A stretch of 39,739 bases of DNA from Firm-04 sp964463355 (lineage in GTDB: Bacteria > Bacillota > Clostridia > Oscillospirales > Ruminococcaceae): contig CAYXBP010000017.1 of NCBI GenBank assembly GCA_964463355.1, positions 1-39,739 on the forward strand, written 5' to 3'. Every line of letters starts with the position of its first letter. The stretch's first letter is position 1. This document shows, one piece after another, positions 29,899 through 37,712 of the stretch. The position numbers and the translations under genes were made by a program. Under the pieces are notes generated by a model, which saw only the letters and a program-made list of their open reading frames with translations, was not told the origin of the DNA and ran no database searches.

Positions 29899-31689
29899 GT
29901 GCGCGATGGCACAACTACGAATTCTATGGATATTTTTTCAGTAATCAAACTCATCGGTGGGCTTGCATTCTTCCTGTACGGCATGAATGTCATGTCGTCA
30001 GGTCTGGAAAAGATCGCAGGCGGCAAAATGGAGCATATGCTCCGCAAGGTGGCATCCAATAAGCTGCTGAGTCTGGTGGTGGGCGCAGGCATTACCATTG
30101 CGATTCAGTCCTCCTCTGCACTGACTGTGATGTTGGTTGGCCTGGTGAATTCAGGCATCCTCTCCTTTGGTGAAACCATCGGCGTTCTGATGGGATCCAA
30201 TATCGGTACTACGCTCACCGCGTGGCTGCTGAGCCTTGCAGGCATGGAAAGCGGAAGTATCTTCATAAGCCTGCTAAAGCCTGAGAACTTTGCCCCCGTT
30301 TTTGCCCTCATCGGCATCATCATGATCATGGCTTCTAAAACGCAAAAGCGTAAGAGCATCGGTAATATTGCTGTAGGATTTGCTGTTCTGATGTACGGTA
30401 TGACCATGATGTCTGATGCCATGGCGCCCCTTGCCGATATGCCTCAGTTCACAGATCTCATGACCGCGTTCAAGAATCCGCTGCTGGCACTGCTGTTCAG
30501 TGCAGCGTTTACTGGCGTGATTCAAAGCTCTGCCGCATCGGTGGGTATTTTGCAAGCCCTGTCATTGACTGGTAAGGTCACCTACGGCATTGCCATTCCA
30601 ATCATTATGGGGCAGAATATCGGTACCTGCGTCACTGCTCTGATCTCCAGCATCGGTGTTAGCAAAAATGCCAAAAAAGTCGCAGTGGTGCATTTCTCTT
30701 TCAATATTATCGGCACGATCATCTTCCTTGTGCCTTTTATGCTCGTGGAGGCGATTTTGCATCCAGCCATCATTGATACCCCCATTTCTCCCTTTATGAT
30801 CGCCGTGTGTCACACCCTGTTCAATGTATTGACAACAATCATTCTGCTGCCCTTTACCAAGCAGTTGGAGAAGCTCGCAAACAAGGTTATCAAGGAAGAG
30901 CCTACTGCTAAGGTGGAAGAGAGCATCATGCTGGACGATCGCTTGCTGACAATGCCCGCTTTTGCAGTTGCCAAAGCCAATGAAGTGACGATTGAGATGG
31001 CAACATCGGCAAAGCTTGCCGTTATGAAGGGCACCTCGCTGTTGACCAAATGGAACGAGGAAGTCGCTGCGGAAGTCGATCAGCTTGAGGATGATATTGA
31101 CCGCTACGAGGACAAGCTTGGCACCTATCTGGTAAAGCTTTCACACACACAGTTGTCCGATGCAGACCACCGCAAGGTTGCAAAAATGCTTCACTCCATC
31201 AACGATCTGGAACGTATGGGCGACCATGCCAAGAATCTGATCGGCGTAGCGGATGAGATCACGAAAAAGGGAATCACATTTTCCCAGCACGCCACCGAAG
31301 AACTTACTATCCTGACACAGGCACTGCACGAGATCGTAGAACGTACCATCAAGGCGTTCAACGAAAACGACCTTGCACTTGCTGCCAGCATAGAGCCGCT
31401 GGAACAGGTTATTGACAGCCTGATCTCAGAGATAAAGGCAAGGCATATTCTCCGCTTGCAGCACGGCAACTGCACCATCGAACTTGGCTTCATCCTAACT
31501 GATCTGCTGAATAATTACGAGCGTATTTCTGATCACTGCTCCAATATTGCTGTCGCGCTCATTGAAGCCGAACATGATACTTTTGAAGCGCACAGCTACC
31601 TCCATAACGTAAGAGAAGCCGACGATACAGGCTACCATGACCTATACGAAAGCTATCGCGCAAAATTTGCGTTGCGCCCCAAAACATGA
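29899..31689 (+). CDS. Na+/phosphate cotransporter with PhoU-like C-terminus
   Basis: A ~596-residue membrane protein. The first ~340 residues carry the two inverted Na/Pi-cotransporter repeats with the signature QSSSA (AIQSSSALTVMLVGLVNSG) and QSSAA (VIQSSAASVGILQALSLTG) motifs. The C-terminal ~230 residues are two PhoU-like helical bundles (HRKVAKMLHSINDLERMGDH, TDLLNNYERISDHCSNIAVA). It would import phosphate with sodium; the PhoU part is probably regulatory. The start is uncertain: GTG 29899 has AAAGGAG four bases upstream, while ATG 29926 gives the usual family N-terminus MDIFSVIKLIGG but has no site. Length is normal, and no pho genes are adjacent. Confidence 0.9.
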   Translation: MRDGTTTNSMDIFSVIKLIGGLAFFLYGMNVMSSGLEKIAGGKMEHMLRKVASNKLLSLVVGAGITIAIQSSSALTVMLVGLVNSGILSFGETIGVLMGSNIGTTLTAWLLSLAGMESGSIFISLLKPENFAPVFALIGIIMIMASKTQKRKSIGNIAVGFAVLMYGMTMMSDAMAPLADMPQFTDLMTAFKNPLLALLFSAAFTGVIQSSAASVGILQALSLTGKVTYGIAIPIIMGQNIGTCVTALISSIGVSKNAKKVAVVHFSFNIIGTIIFLVPFMLVEAILHPAIIDTPISPFMIAVCHTLFNVLTTIILLPFTKQLEKLANKVIKEEPTAKVEESIMLDDRLLTMPAFAVAKANEVTIEMATSAKLAVMKGTSLLTKWNEEVAAEVDQLEDDIDRYEDKLGTYLVKLSHTQLSDADHRKVAKMLHSINDLERMGDHAKNLIGVADEITKKGITFSQHATEELTILTQALHEIVERTIKAFNENDLALAASIEPLEQVIDSLISEIKARHILRLQHGNCTIELGFILTDLLNNYERISDHCSNIAVALIEAEHDTFEAHSYLHNVREADDTGYHDLYESYRAKFALRPKT

Positions 31690-31745
31690 TATCCGTATCC
31701 TGCAAAACTTTGAGAGACTTACTGAAAGCCTGAATCGAAAAAACG

Positions 31746-31784
31746 AACCCTCCGCGTATCCAGTCAGTGCGCGGAGGGTTTTGT
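31746..31784 (+). terminator. Terminator of the Na/Pi transporter gene
   Basis: aaccctccgcg (31746-31756) pairs with cgcggagggtt (31770-31780), 11 bp, then a T-rich tract; convergent with thiT. Confidence 0.85.
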
Positions 31785-31801
31785 GTTAGGGTTTGATCAT
31801 A

Positions 31802-32404
31802 TCAAACAGGGGCAAAGAGTTTACGACTCACGGGCAACCGCAGCATCGCCCAAGCACCGCAGGCGGTGAAAACCATCTCAGGGAGCATATACGCGCCGTT
31901 ATAACAGACAGAATACAACACCAGATTCCAGCCCTCCCAGCACCATTCTGAGAAAAAAATGCAGCCCGAGATCGTATGGCAAACAAACCGCAGCGAAACT
32001 GCCACCATCACGCCAATAAAAGCACGCAGAATGTTGTTGTGATACTTCCCATCCCATGCATCATCATCGCGATTTGCACGAACACAGAACATACCGGCAA
32101 GTCCCAGCACACCAAAGGCAAGCAGATAATCGAACACAAAGCTGCCGATTAGCGCAGAGAACGAAATACCTGATTTTGCCAGCGCACTGCCGCCAATCAC
32201 GATTTGCAGCAGCCCATGAATTGCACTGGAGAAAACGCCCCATTTCACGCCGTAGCGAATGGATATCAGGCAAAGGGGCAACATACTCAGCAATGTGACG
32301 GACCCGCCCATTGGTGCTTCAAACAGCTTGACAAAGCTTAAGACCGTACCCAGGGCAATCATCACGCCACTGATGACCACGCGTTGTGTATTATTTTGCT
32401 TCAT
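31802..32404 (-). CDS. thiT: Thiamine transporter ThiT (ECF S component)
   Basis: A 200-residue membrane protein with six hydrophobic segments. GTVLSFVKLFEAPMGGSVTL, LPLCLISIRYGVKWGVFSSA and FDYLLAFGVLGLAGMF are typical ThiT blocks; SEWCWEGWNLVLYSVCYNGAY contains the Trp-rich thiamine-binding region. As the substrate-binding part of an energy-coupling-factor transporter it needs the shared EcfA/EcfT module, encoded elsewhere. The assignment is strongly supported by the TPP riboswitch directly upstream. ATG 32404 is taken as start; a TTG two codons earlier (32410) is possible. Confidence 0.95.
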   Translation of the reverse strand: MKQNNTQRVVISGVMIALGTVLSFVKLFEAPMGGSVTLLSMLPLCLISIRYGVKWGVFSSAIHGLLQIVIGGSALAKSGISFSALIGSFVFDYLLAFGVLGLAGMFCVRANRDDDAWDGKYHNNILRAFIGVMVAVSLRFVCHTISGCIFFSEWCWEGWNLVLYSVCYNGAYMLPEMVFTACGAWAMLRLPVSRKLFAPV

Positions 32405-32432
32405 TATCAATAAACATCCTTTCTAAAAAAAG

Positions 32433-32469
32433 TAAAAAAATGCACCGCAGGACAATACCTGCGGTGCAT
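32433..32469 (-). terminator. Riboswitch expression-platform terminator
   Basis: On the minus strand a 12-bp stem (ATGCACCGCAGG with CCTGCGGTGCAT, 32440-32469) is followed by a run of Ts. It lies between the TPP aptamer and thiT, so thiamine pyrophosphate binding would end transcription here. Confidence 0.9.
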
Positions 32470-32490
32470 CAAAATCCGAAAAAATCGGCA

Positions 32491-32575
32491 TTTCCCTCCG
32501 TCGGCATTATCCGAATCAGGTTACGGGTCGATGCGTTTACGCATCCTCTCAGCCTGTCGCACAAGCTCCCCTATT
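32491..32575 (-). ncRNA. TPP (thiamine pyrophosphate) riboswitch
   Basis: On the minus strand the THI-element consensus is easily read: GGGGAGC (32565-32571), CTGAGAGGATGCG, ACCCGTAACCTGATTCGGAT, then AATGCCGACGGAGGGA. CTGAGA and the CCTGAT..GGATAATGCC block bind the pyrimidine and phosphate parts of TPP. The aptamer precedes an intrinsic terminator and thiT, so high TPP shuts off thiamine import. Confidence 0.96.
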
Positions 32576-32590
32576 GTCATGACATGTATC

Positions 32591-32619
32591 ATTATAGCAC
32601 AGCTACAAAGATTTGTCAA
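32591..32619 (-). promoter_or_regulatory. thiT promoter overlapping the SPFH stop codon
   Basis: On the minus strand, consensus TTGACA (32614-32619), 17-base spacer, TATAAT (32591-32596). The TGA inside TTGACA (32616-32618) is the stop codon of the SPFH gene. A perfect TGTCATGACA palindrome (32577-32586) lies at the start of the transcript. Confidence 0.9.
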
Positions 32620-33620
32620 GCCTTATTTTTATCCTCAACAATCCCCTGCAACGATCCTGCAAGACCTGCCAGCCCCTGGATCTCGCTGGGAATAATGATT
32701 TTGGTTGCCTTACCATCAGCAGCCTTTGCAAAGGCCTCCAGCGACTTCAGTCGAATCACGCGATCATCTGGGGCAGCGGCGTTTAGCATTTTCAAGCCTT
32801 CTGCCAATGCGCCTTGAGTCAGCTGAATTGACTCTGCTTCACCCTGTGCCTCCAGAATCTTCTGCTGACGAACAGCCTCTGCACGCAGCAGCATTGCTTC
32901 CTGCTCAGCCTGTGCCTTCAAGATTTCAGCTTCCTTCTGTGCCTCAGCACGCAGGATCTGAGATTGTTTTTCACCTTCTGCAACAAGAATAGCGGATTTC
33001 TTTTCGCCTTCTGCCTGCAAGATTTTTTCACGGCGTTCACGCTCGGCCTTCATCTGCTTTTCCATGGCATCCTGAATCTCACGAGGGGGCAGAATATTTT
33101 TCAACTCCACACGATTGACCTTAATACCCCAACGGTCAGTTGCTTGGTCGAGGATTGATGTGATCTTGGTATTGATAATATCACGAGATGTCAGGGTTGC
33201 GTCCAGTTCCATCTCACCAATGATATTACGCAGTGTCGTGGCAGAAAGATTCTCGATGGCAGCCATAGGGCGTTCCACACCGTAGGTATACTGCTTTGCG
33301 TCGGTCACTTGGAAAAACACAACAGTATCAATCTGCATGGTAACATTATCTTTAGTGATCACTGGCTGCGGCTTAAAATCCACAACCTGTTCTTTGATCG
33401 ACACGATTTTGACCACACGATCAATAAAAGGGATCAGCCAATGGGGGCCAGTATGCCACTCCTGATGGAAAGAGCCAAGTCGCTCGACAACATAGACCTT
33501 TGCCTGCGGGACAATTCTGATGTTAGCGATAAAGATAATCAGCAGAATCGCGATTAGAATCAACGCGACCACCCATCCGCCAGCGCCTGCCAGAATTGCA
33601 GCTGTAGAAATAACGTTCAT
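32616..33620 (-). CDS. SPFH/band 7 (stomatin-like) membrane protein
   Basis: A 334-residue protein with one N-terminal membrane anchor (~15-35, WVVALILIAILLIIFIANIR), the SPFH domain (~36-200, VERLGSFHQEWHTGPHWLIP, AIENLSATTLRNIIGEMELD, RVELKNILPPREIQDAMEKQ) and a long Ala/Glu/Lys coiled coil (~190-265, repeated EAEKQ-type heptads). Such proteins form large ring assemblies and flotillin-like membrane domains with NfeD partners. An NfeD gene lies 47 bases upstream on the same strand, the classic pair. AGGAGG precedes the ATG. No terminator separates the gene from the TPP riboswitch of thiT. Confidence 0.93.
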   Translation of the reverse strand: MNVISTAAILAGAGGWVVALILIAILLIIFIANIRIVPQAKVYVVERLGSFHQEWHTGPHWLIPFIDRVVKIVSIKEQVVDFKPQPVITKDNVTMQIDTVVFFQVTDAKQYTYGVERPMAAIENLSATTLRNIIGEMELDATLTSRDIINTKITSILDQATDRWGIKVNRVELKNILPPREIQDAMEKQMKAERERREKILQAEGEKKSAILVAEGEKQSQILRAEAQKEAEILKAQAEQEAMLLRAEAVRQQKILEAQGEAESIQLTQGALAEGLKMLNAAAPDDRVIRLKSLEAFAKAADGKATKIIIPSEIQGLAGLAGSLQGIVEDKNKA

Positions 33621-33668
33621 AATAAAGTCCTCCTGAAATATTATTGTTCCATCGTTGATGAAAATGGG

Positions 33669-34121
33669 TTACGAAACAGTTTGTGCAACTGCTGCTTCAG
33701 CAACAATCAGCTTTGCGCCCTGCACCTGCCGCACAATCACAACAGTATTCACAGGCAAAACAGATCCGCTCTCCGAAACAGCGATCCAATCTACGCCATT
33801 CAGACGTACTCTACCAGTACCTGCGGCGGCATCAACTTCTTCGATAATCAAAGCAGTTGCGCCGATTTCCTTATCTGCATTGGTAGGCACAATACTCTGA
33901 ACGCGCAGTTTTTTTAGGAGCGGGCGTGTCACAATAAGCAGCACAAGGGATACCAGCACAAAAATCGCAAGCTGCCCAGTAAAACCTAGGTCGAGCATCG
34001 CTGCAAAAAAAGCACCCAGCGAACCAACCGCAAACCAGATACTGACAAGCTGCATAGAGGCACACTCAGCGATCACCATAAGGACAAACACAACGCCCCA
34101 AAAAATCATCATACTTGTCAT
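33669..34121 (-). CDS. NfeD family membrane protein
   Basis: A 150-residue protein with two to three N-terminal membrane segments (MMIFWGVVFVLMVIAECASM, LVSIWFAVGSLGAFFAAMLD, IFVLVSLVLLIVTRPLLKKL) and a C-terminal OB-fold domain (~85-150, EIGATALIIEEVDAAAGTGR, VRLNGVDWIAVSESG). This is the short NfeD form that partners SPFH proteins and is thought to anchor or regulate them. The start at 34121 (MTSMMIFWG) is set by AAAGGAGG nine bases upstream; in-frame codons further up lie in the leader. First gene of a two-gene operon. Confidence 0.92.
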   Translation of the reverse strand: MTSMMIFWGVVFVLMVIAECASMQLVSIWFAVGSLGAFFAAMLDLGFTGQLAIFVLVSLVLLIVTRPLLKKLRVQSIVPTNADKEIGATALIIEEVDAAAGTGRVRLNGVDWIAVSESGSVLPVNTVVIVRQVQGAKLIVAEAAVAQTVS

Positions 34122-34208
34122 GGCAAAATTCCTCCTTTCAAATAAATTGCATGATAAATCAACGCACCACACAACGCCTTGTTTCTTCTAGAAGGTGGCT
34201 ATGACATT

Positions 34209-34237
34209 ATTGTACCACACCTGCAGCGATTTTGCAA
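34209..34237 (-). promoter_or_regulatory. Promoter of the NfeD-SPFH operon
   Basis: On the minus strand, TTGCAA (34232-34237), 17-base spacer, TACAAT (34209-34214). Confidence 0.75.
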
Positions 34238-34511
34238 CCGTCAAAATCAAAGAGATTTTTGAGGGAACTCCAAATATGGGCAAATAATTAGGAAAAGGCG
34301 TAGTTTACTCATGATATCTTCAAATTTCTTCGGATTTCAAAAGCTCTCAAAGATTGAAAAAAACAGCTCAGAAAGCACGGTGCAGAGCCAATAATCAAAG
34401 AAATTCCATACAATGCATAACGGCACCACATTTGTGCATACTATAGATATGCCGACAGGACAAACCGTTGCTCTGCCGTGCGAATACAAAGCGAAAGGAG
34501 ATTTTTCTTCC
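34238..34511. other. A+T-rich gap before the DUF1540 gene
   Basis: No coding sequence is convincing on either strand. The stretch has several scattered short repeats of ATCAAAGA-type sequence and ends in the ribosome binding site AAAGGAG at 34495-34501. I could not identify a good promoter for the DUF1540 gene here. Confidence 0.4.
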
Positions 34512-34694
34512 ATGATGAACCAGAAGAAGAACCCCAACATTCATTGCACTGTTGACCAGTGCCGCCACAATATGTGCAGCGAGAACTACTGCACACTGGA
34601 TGTAGTCAATATCGGCACCCACGAGAACAATCCCACCATGAAGGAATGCGTAGATTGCAATTCCTTCGAAAAGCGATCCTGCTGCTGCGAGTAA
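34512..34694 (+). CDS. DUF1540 cysteine-rich small protein
   Basis: A 60-residue protein with a conserved cysteine pattern (HCTVDQCRHNMCSENYCTLD and ECVDCNSFEKRSCCCE), the DUF1540 signature, probably binding zinc or a similar metal. The start is ATG 34512, with AAAGGAG eleven bases upstream; a second ATG follows directly. Such proteins are common in clostridia, sometimes in sporulation-linked sets; the function is unknown. The gene stands alone and is followed by a 10-bp hairpin. Confidence 0.85.
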   Translation: MMNQKKNPNIHCTVDQCRHNMCSENYCTLDVVNIGTHENNPTMKECVDCNSFEKRSCCCE

Positions 34695-34711
34695 ATCGCG
34701 CATAGGCAACA

Positions 34712-34747
34712 AGGCTCTGCGACTGGTGCGACCCAACCGCAGAGTCT
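34712..34747 (+). terminator. Hairpin downstream of DUF1540
   Basis: aggctctgcg (34712-34721) pairs with cgcagagtct (34738-34747), 10 bp with one wobble. There is no T run, so it may stabilise the 3' end rather than terminate. Confidence 0.5.
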
Positions 34748-34809
34748 GTACATAACGCACAAAACAAATCGGAAAATTATGGCATTTTATACAAAAAACG
34801 GAAAAGTGC

Positions 34810-34838
34810 TTGAACTTGGAGTCAATTTGTCGTATAAT
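34810..34838 (+). promoter_or_regulatory. ireB promoter
   Basis: TTGAAC (34810-34815), 17-base spacer, TATAAT (34833-34838). Confidence 0.8.
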
Positions 34839-34881
34839 AGAAGAGTACACGATGCACATCCGCACGAAAGGAGTATGTAAT

Positions 34882-35127
34882 ATGTCCGATAAAACAATCA
34901 CATTTTCGATTCCACAAGAGAAAGAGCTTGAAATGAAGCGCAATCTTCAGCACGTTTATGACGCGCTGGTTGAAAAGGGATATAATCCCATCAATCAAAT
35001 TGTAGGCTATATTCTCTCGGAGGATCCAACCTACATAACCGTTCACAAAAATGCGCGAAGTCTGATCCGCCGCATTGATCGTGACGAGCTAATGCAGGCT
35101 TTGGTAAAATCCTATCTTTCCGAATAA
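34882..35127 (+). CDS. ireB: IreB family regulatory phosphoprotein (DUF965)
   Basis: An 81-residue protein. TITFSIPQEKELEMKRNLQH, VYDALVEKGYNPINQIVGYI and LSEDPTYITVHKNARSLIRR are the conserved IreB blocks. In Enterococcus it is phosphorylated by the Ser/Thr kinase IreK at N-terminal Thr residues and affects cephalosporin resistance; here T5 and T7 are candidates. The start at 34882 has AAAGGAG upstream. In many Firmicutes ireB is followed by ruvX (yqgF); here a terminator and a mobile-element recombinase follow instead. Confidence 0.93.
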   Translation: MSDKTITFSIPQEKELEMKRNLQHVYDALVEKGYNPINQIVGYILSEDPTYITVHKNARSLIRRIDRDELMQALVKSYLSE

Positions 35128-35129
35128 TA

Positions 35130-35160
35130 GAAAGGGTGTCACGTGTTGTGACACCCTTTC
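35130..35160. terminator. Bidirectional terminator at the ireB / element junction
   Basis: A perfect 13-bp stem: gaaagggtgtcac (35130-35142), loop gtgtt, gtgacaccctttc (35148-35160). It is shared by ireB (+) and the convergent recombinase (-), whose stop codon overlaps its right end. Confidence 0.8.
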
Positions 35161-36659
35161 ATTCATATGGAGCAACTTGATCCAAATAAGAACTCAAAAA
35201 CCCCTTATTCTCCGTATCTATGAACTCTAAAAGGTCAGAATCTACGGTAACAGGCTCTCTGCTTGTATTGAATATGAATGTGATTTTGTCATCATACAAG
35301 TAGATTCTGTTTACAAGCATACTGATTAAAGCTTTGCGGAACTTTATATCATTCGGATCACCATTTTTCAGCTCATTCAGGAAGAACTTAACTTGTTTAG
35401 CAGTTATTGTAAACAAACTGATTTCTTCTTTTGCTATCTCAGCTTCAATGCTCTTTTTGGCTTCATCCAATTTGGGTGCTTCCTCATACATCTGCTTTCT
35501 CAGTGATTCCACTTCACATTCAATCAGAATCTGCATAAGATTTTTCTGCTTACGCTCAATCTCCCTCAATTGCTTTTCAAGCATTCTGATATTTGAGTTA
35601 TCTCGGTCTTGCTTACTCATCTCTTCAGCATTCCGAGCAATAACATCAATACTCTCAGGAGTAAGCAACTCCCTACACTTCTGAATGACATAATCCTCTA
35701 TGTAGTCTTTCTTGACTATCTTCTTTTTGCATTTCTTCTTCAAAGCGGACTTACAAGCATAGTAGTGATGTGTCTTTCCTGTTTTACTTGTACCACTGTA
35801 GCCGACCATCATCTCATGGCAGTGTCCACAAAACAGTTTTGTTGTCAATAAATATTCAGCTTTGGCCTTTGCTCTTGCAGGGGCTCTTTTATTTTTCTCA
35901 AAGCGTTCTTGAACAGCATTGAACAACTCATCAGATATGATTCTTGGAATAGCATTTGGAACCTCAGTACCTCTATATGTGTATGTACCAATGTACCTCT
36001 TGTTCTGTAACATATTTCTGAGAGAGTTCTTATTGAACACTGCACCTTTTGATGTTTTATAACCACGCTCATTGAGGTATCTGGTGATTTCTGTAACAGT
36101 CTGTCCGGCTGCATAGCTTTCAAATATATACCTCACGATTGGTGCTGTTTCTTCATCAATCTGAAAGCGTTTATCTTTGTCCACCTTAAATCCGAGAGCT
36201 ACATTGCCACCGGTGCATAGGAACTTCTCAGCGTTCAAGTCCATTCCGCGCTTTACTTTTTGTGCCAATTCTACGGAATAGTACTCTGCCATACCCTCAA
36301 GAATGCTTTCAATGAGGATTCCGCTTGCATCATCTGATATATTCTCCTTTGCAGACAGAACACGGACACCAAACTTTTTTCAGTTTTGCCTTGTAAATAG
36401 CACTGTCATATCTGTTTCTTGAAAATCTGTCAAGCTGATATACCAAGACATATTCAAAGGTCTTTTTGGCAGCGTCATCAATCATCTTCAAGAACTGCGG
36501 TCTGTTATCTGTCTTACCGGAAATTGCACGGTCAATATACTCACCTACTATGGTGTAGCCATTCTTCTCACAATACTCATAGCATACCTTTAATTGCCCC
36601 TCAATACTGGTTTCATGCTGATTGTGTGAAGAATACCGTGCATAAATCACAACATTCAT
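35159..36659 (-). pseudogene. Large serine recombinase, one-base frameshift
   Basis: A ~500-codon TndX/TnpX-type site-specific recombinase. N-terminal catalytic domain: VVIYARYSSHNQHETSIEGQ (the nucleophile is a Ser of RYSS), YIDRAISGKTDNRPQFLKMI, VYQLDRFSRNRYDSAIY. After KLKK the frame shifts: removing one T from the six-T run at 36375-36380 gives FGVRVLSAKENISDDASGIL, ESILEGMAEYYSVELAQKVK. The rest is intact: recombinase domain (RYLNERGYKTSKGAVFNKNS), zinc ribbon (LFCGHCHEMMVGYSG...YYACK...KKKCKKK) and coiled coil (~400-460). The single homopolymer indel could be a sequencing error, a true mutation or slippage. It sits at the edge of the second mobile element, typical for its integrase. Confidence 0.88.
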
Positions 36660-36677
36660 ACTAAGGAATAATCCTTT

Positions 36678-36875
36678 CTATCTATTTTGGATATTTTCTT
36701 TGTCGTCAGGGTTTGCTTTTGAAACATCAAAAGGCATACCCTGTATATTGATTGCCTTTGCCAAGAACATTCTGACCGCTGTTGCCGTATCAAAGCCAAG
36801 GCTTTTGAACAAAGCATCACTCTCTGCCTTCATCTTTTCATCAACTCGGACGTGCATGATTGTATCAAATGCCAT
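36678..36875 (-). CDS. RelB/DinJ-type antitoxin, no toxin partner
   Basis: A 65-residue ribbon-helix-helix protein (MAFDTIMHVRVDEKMKAESD, LGFDTATAVRMFLAKAINIQ, GMPFDVSKANPD) of the RelB/DinJ antitoxin family. The start at 36875 has AGGTGG upstream; a start four codons earlier would overlap that site. In intact pairs a YafQ/RelE toxin follows; here the next frame is the recombinase 18 bases downstream on the same strand, so the antitoxin may instead act as the repressor of the recombinase operon. It has a strong promoter of its own. Confidence 0.8.
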   Translation of the reverse strand: MAFDTIMHVRVDEKMKAESDALFKSLGFDTATAVRMFLAKAINIQGMPFDVSKANPDDKENIQNR

Positions 36876-36911
36876 AAAATATACCACCTCTTTTCAATAT
36901 ACCGTATAACT

Positions 36912-36940
36912 ATTGTAACACAAATCACTCTGATTGTCAA
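36912..36940 (-). promoter_or_regulatory. Promoter of the antitoxin-recombinase operon
   Basis: On the minus strand, TTGACA (36935-36940), 17-base spacer, TACAAT (36912-36917). Confidence 0.85.
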
Positions 36941-36994
36941 TACTAAAATGCTGAAATCGTTAATATCCGTATAAAAAATTACGGAGGTATCCAT

Positions 36995-37147
36995 ATGGAT
37001 AATATAGTTGTCAGTGATAAGCAGGCCATAGACTTCCTCAATTCAATATGGAGTGACATGGTTGCTTATATCCAAGAGCATCAGGAAGAATATCAGAAGT
37101 TTCTTGAATCTGAGGGTCTATCTGAGGATTCTGATCCGCAGGAATGA
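36995..37147 (+). CDS. Small acidic protein, 50 residues
   Basis: MDNIVVSDKQAIDFLNSIWS followed by DMVAYIQEHQEEYQKFLESE and an acidic tail. No family recognised. Predicted helical and soluble, with a net negative charge. ACGGAGG lies eight bases before the ATG, and a further gene with its own AGGAGG follows after 45 bases on the same strand. It opens the rightward operon of the second mobile element. Small acidic proteins in such positions can be control or anti-defence proteins, but nothing here proves that. Confidence 0.6.
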   Translation: MDNIVVSDKQAIDFLNSIWSDMVAYIQEHQEEYQKFLESEGLSEDSDPQE

Positions 37148-37192
37148 CAATCAATCGTTATTATTCTATATAAAGAATAGGAGGTAGCAAAA

Positions 37193-37411
37193 ATGCTCAA
37201 AACAGAACTCTATGATACGAACACAGGCAGACCCAAGAAGAATGTTCCTGTTTCTGAATCCTATCAGGAATCAGAAGTGGTGGAACGTAACGGTATGCTG
37301 TACTTCCTTTCAAAGGATATGCCTAACATCACAGAAGATGTGTACAATGCCGTCAAGGTTGCCTTTGCAATGAACAAGAAGTTTATGGAGAGGTGCTGCA
37401 ATGGATATTGA
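37193..37411 (+). CDS. Hypothetical mobile-element protein, 72 residues
   Basis: MLKTELYDTNTGRPKKNVPV, then SESYQESEVVERNGMLYFLS. Soluble, mixed charge, no recognised domain. AGGAGG precedes the ATG by nine bases. Its last codons overlap the next gene by 11 bases in another frame, showing tight operon packing. Nothing more can be said about the function. Confidence 0.6.
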   Translation: MLKTELYDTNTGRPKKNVPVSESYQESEVVERNGMLYFLSKDMPNITEDVYNAVKVAFAMNKKFMERCCNGY

Positions 37412-37709
37412 AAATGAGTTACAGCAACTCCGAGAGTTGAATGCAGAACTCAGACGCTTGCTCAGACTTGCATTAGAGGACATAGAAACTTGTTGTCTTG
37501 GAAACGGTGCATTTGTAAAGGTGTCATACCCATATAGAGAAACAACAACTATTGAAACTGACGTATCTGCCACATTGACAGAAAAAGAGCTGGAACTTTT
37601 AAGGAAGTTCGGTTTGCGTCCAACAACAAAGTTCAAGCTTGCTGATAAGGGTGGATGGCGTTGGAGATATGCTGATGAAGCTGAGGAAATATTAAAAATG
37701 GAGATATAA
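37401..37709 (+). CDS. Hypothetical mobile-element protein, 102 residues
   Basis: The first ~35 residues form a short coiled coil (IENELQQLRELNAELRRLLR). A beta-rich middle (GAFVKVSYPYRETTTIETDV) and a basic, aromatic C-terminal part (FGLRPTTKFKLADKGGWRWR) follow. No family recognised. GGAGAGG lies before the ATG, inside the previous gene. The coiled coil suggests a dimer. Confidence 0.6.
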   Translation: MDIENELQQLRELNAELRRLLRLALEDIETCCLGNGAFVKVSYPYRETTTIETDVSATLTEKELELLRKFGLRPTTKFKLADKGGWRWRYADEAEEILKMEI

Positions 37710-37712
37710 TGT

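Noticed and set aside
34395..34943. 182-codon minus-strand frame opposite DUF1540 and ireB
   Set aside because: Both plus-strand genes are clear family members with ribosome binding sites; the minus frame has neither.
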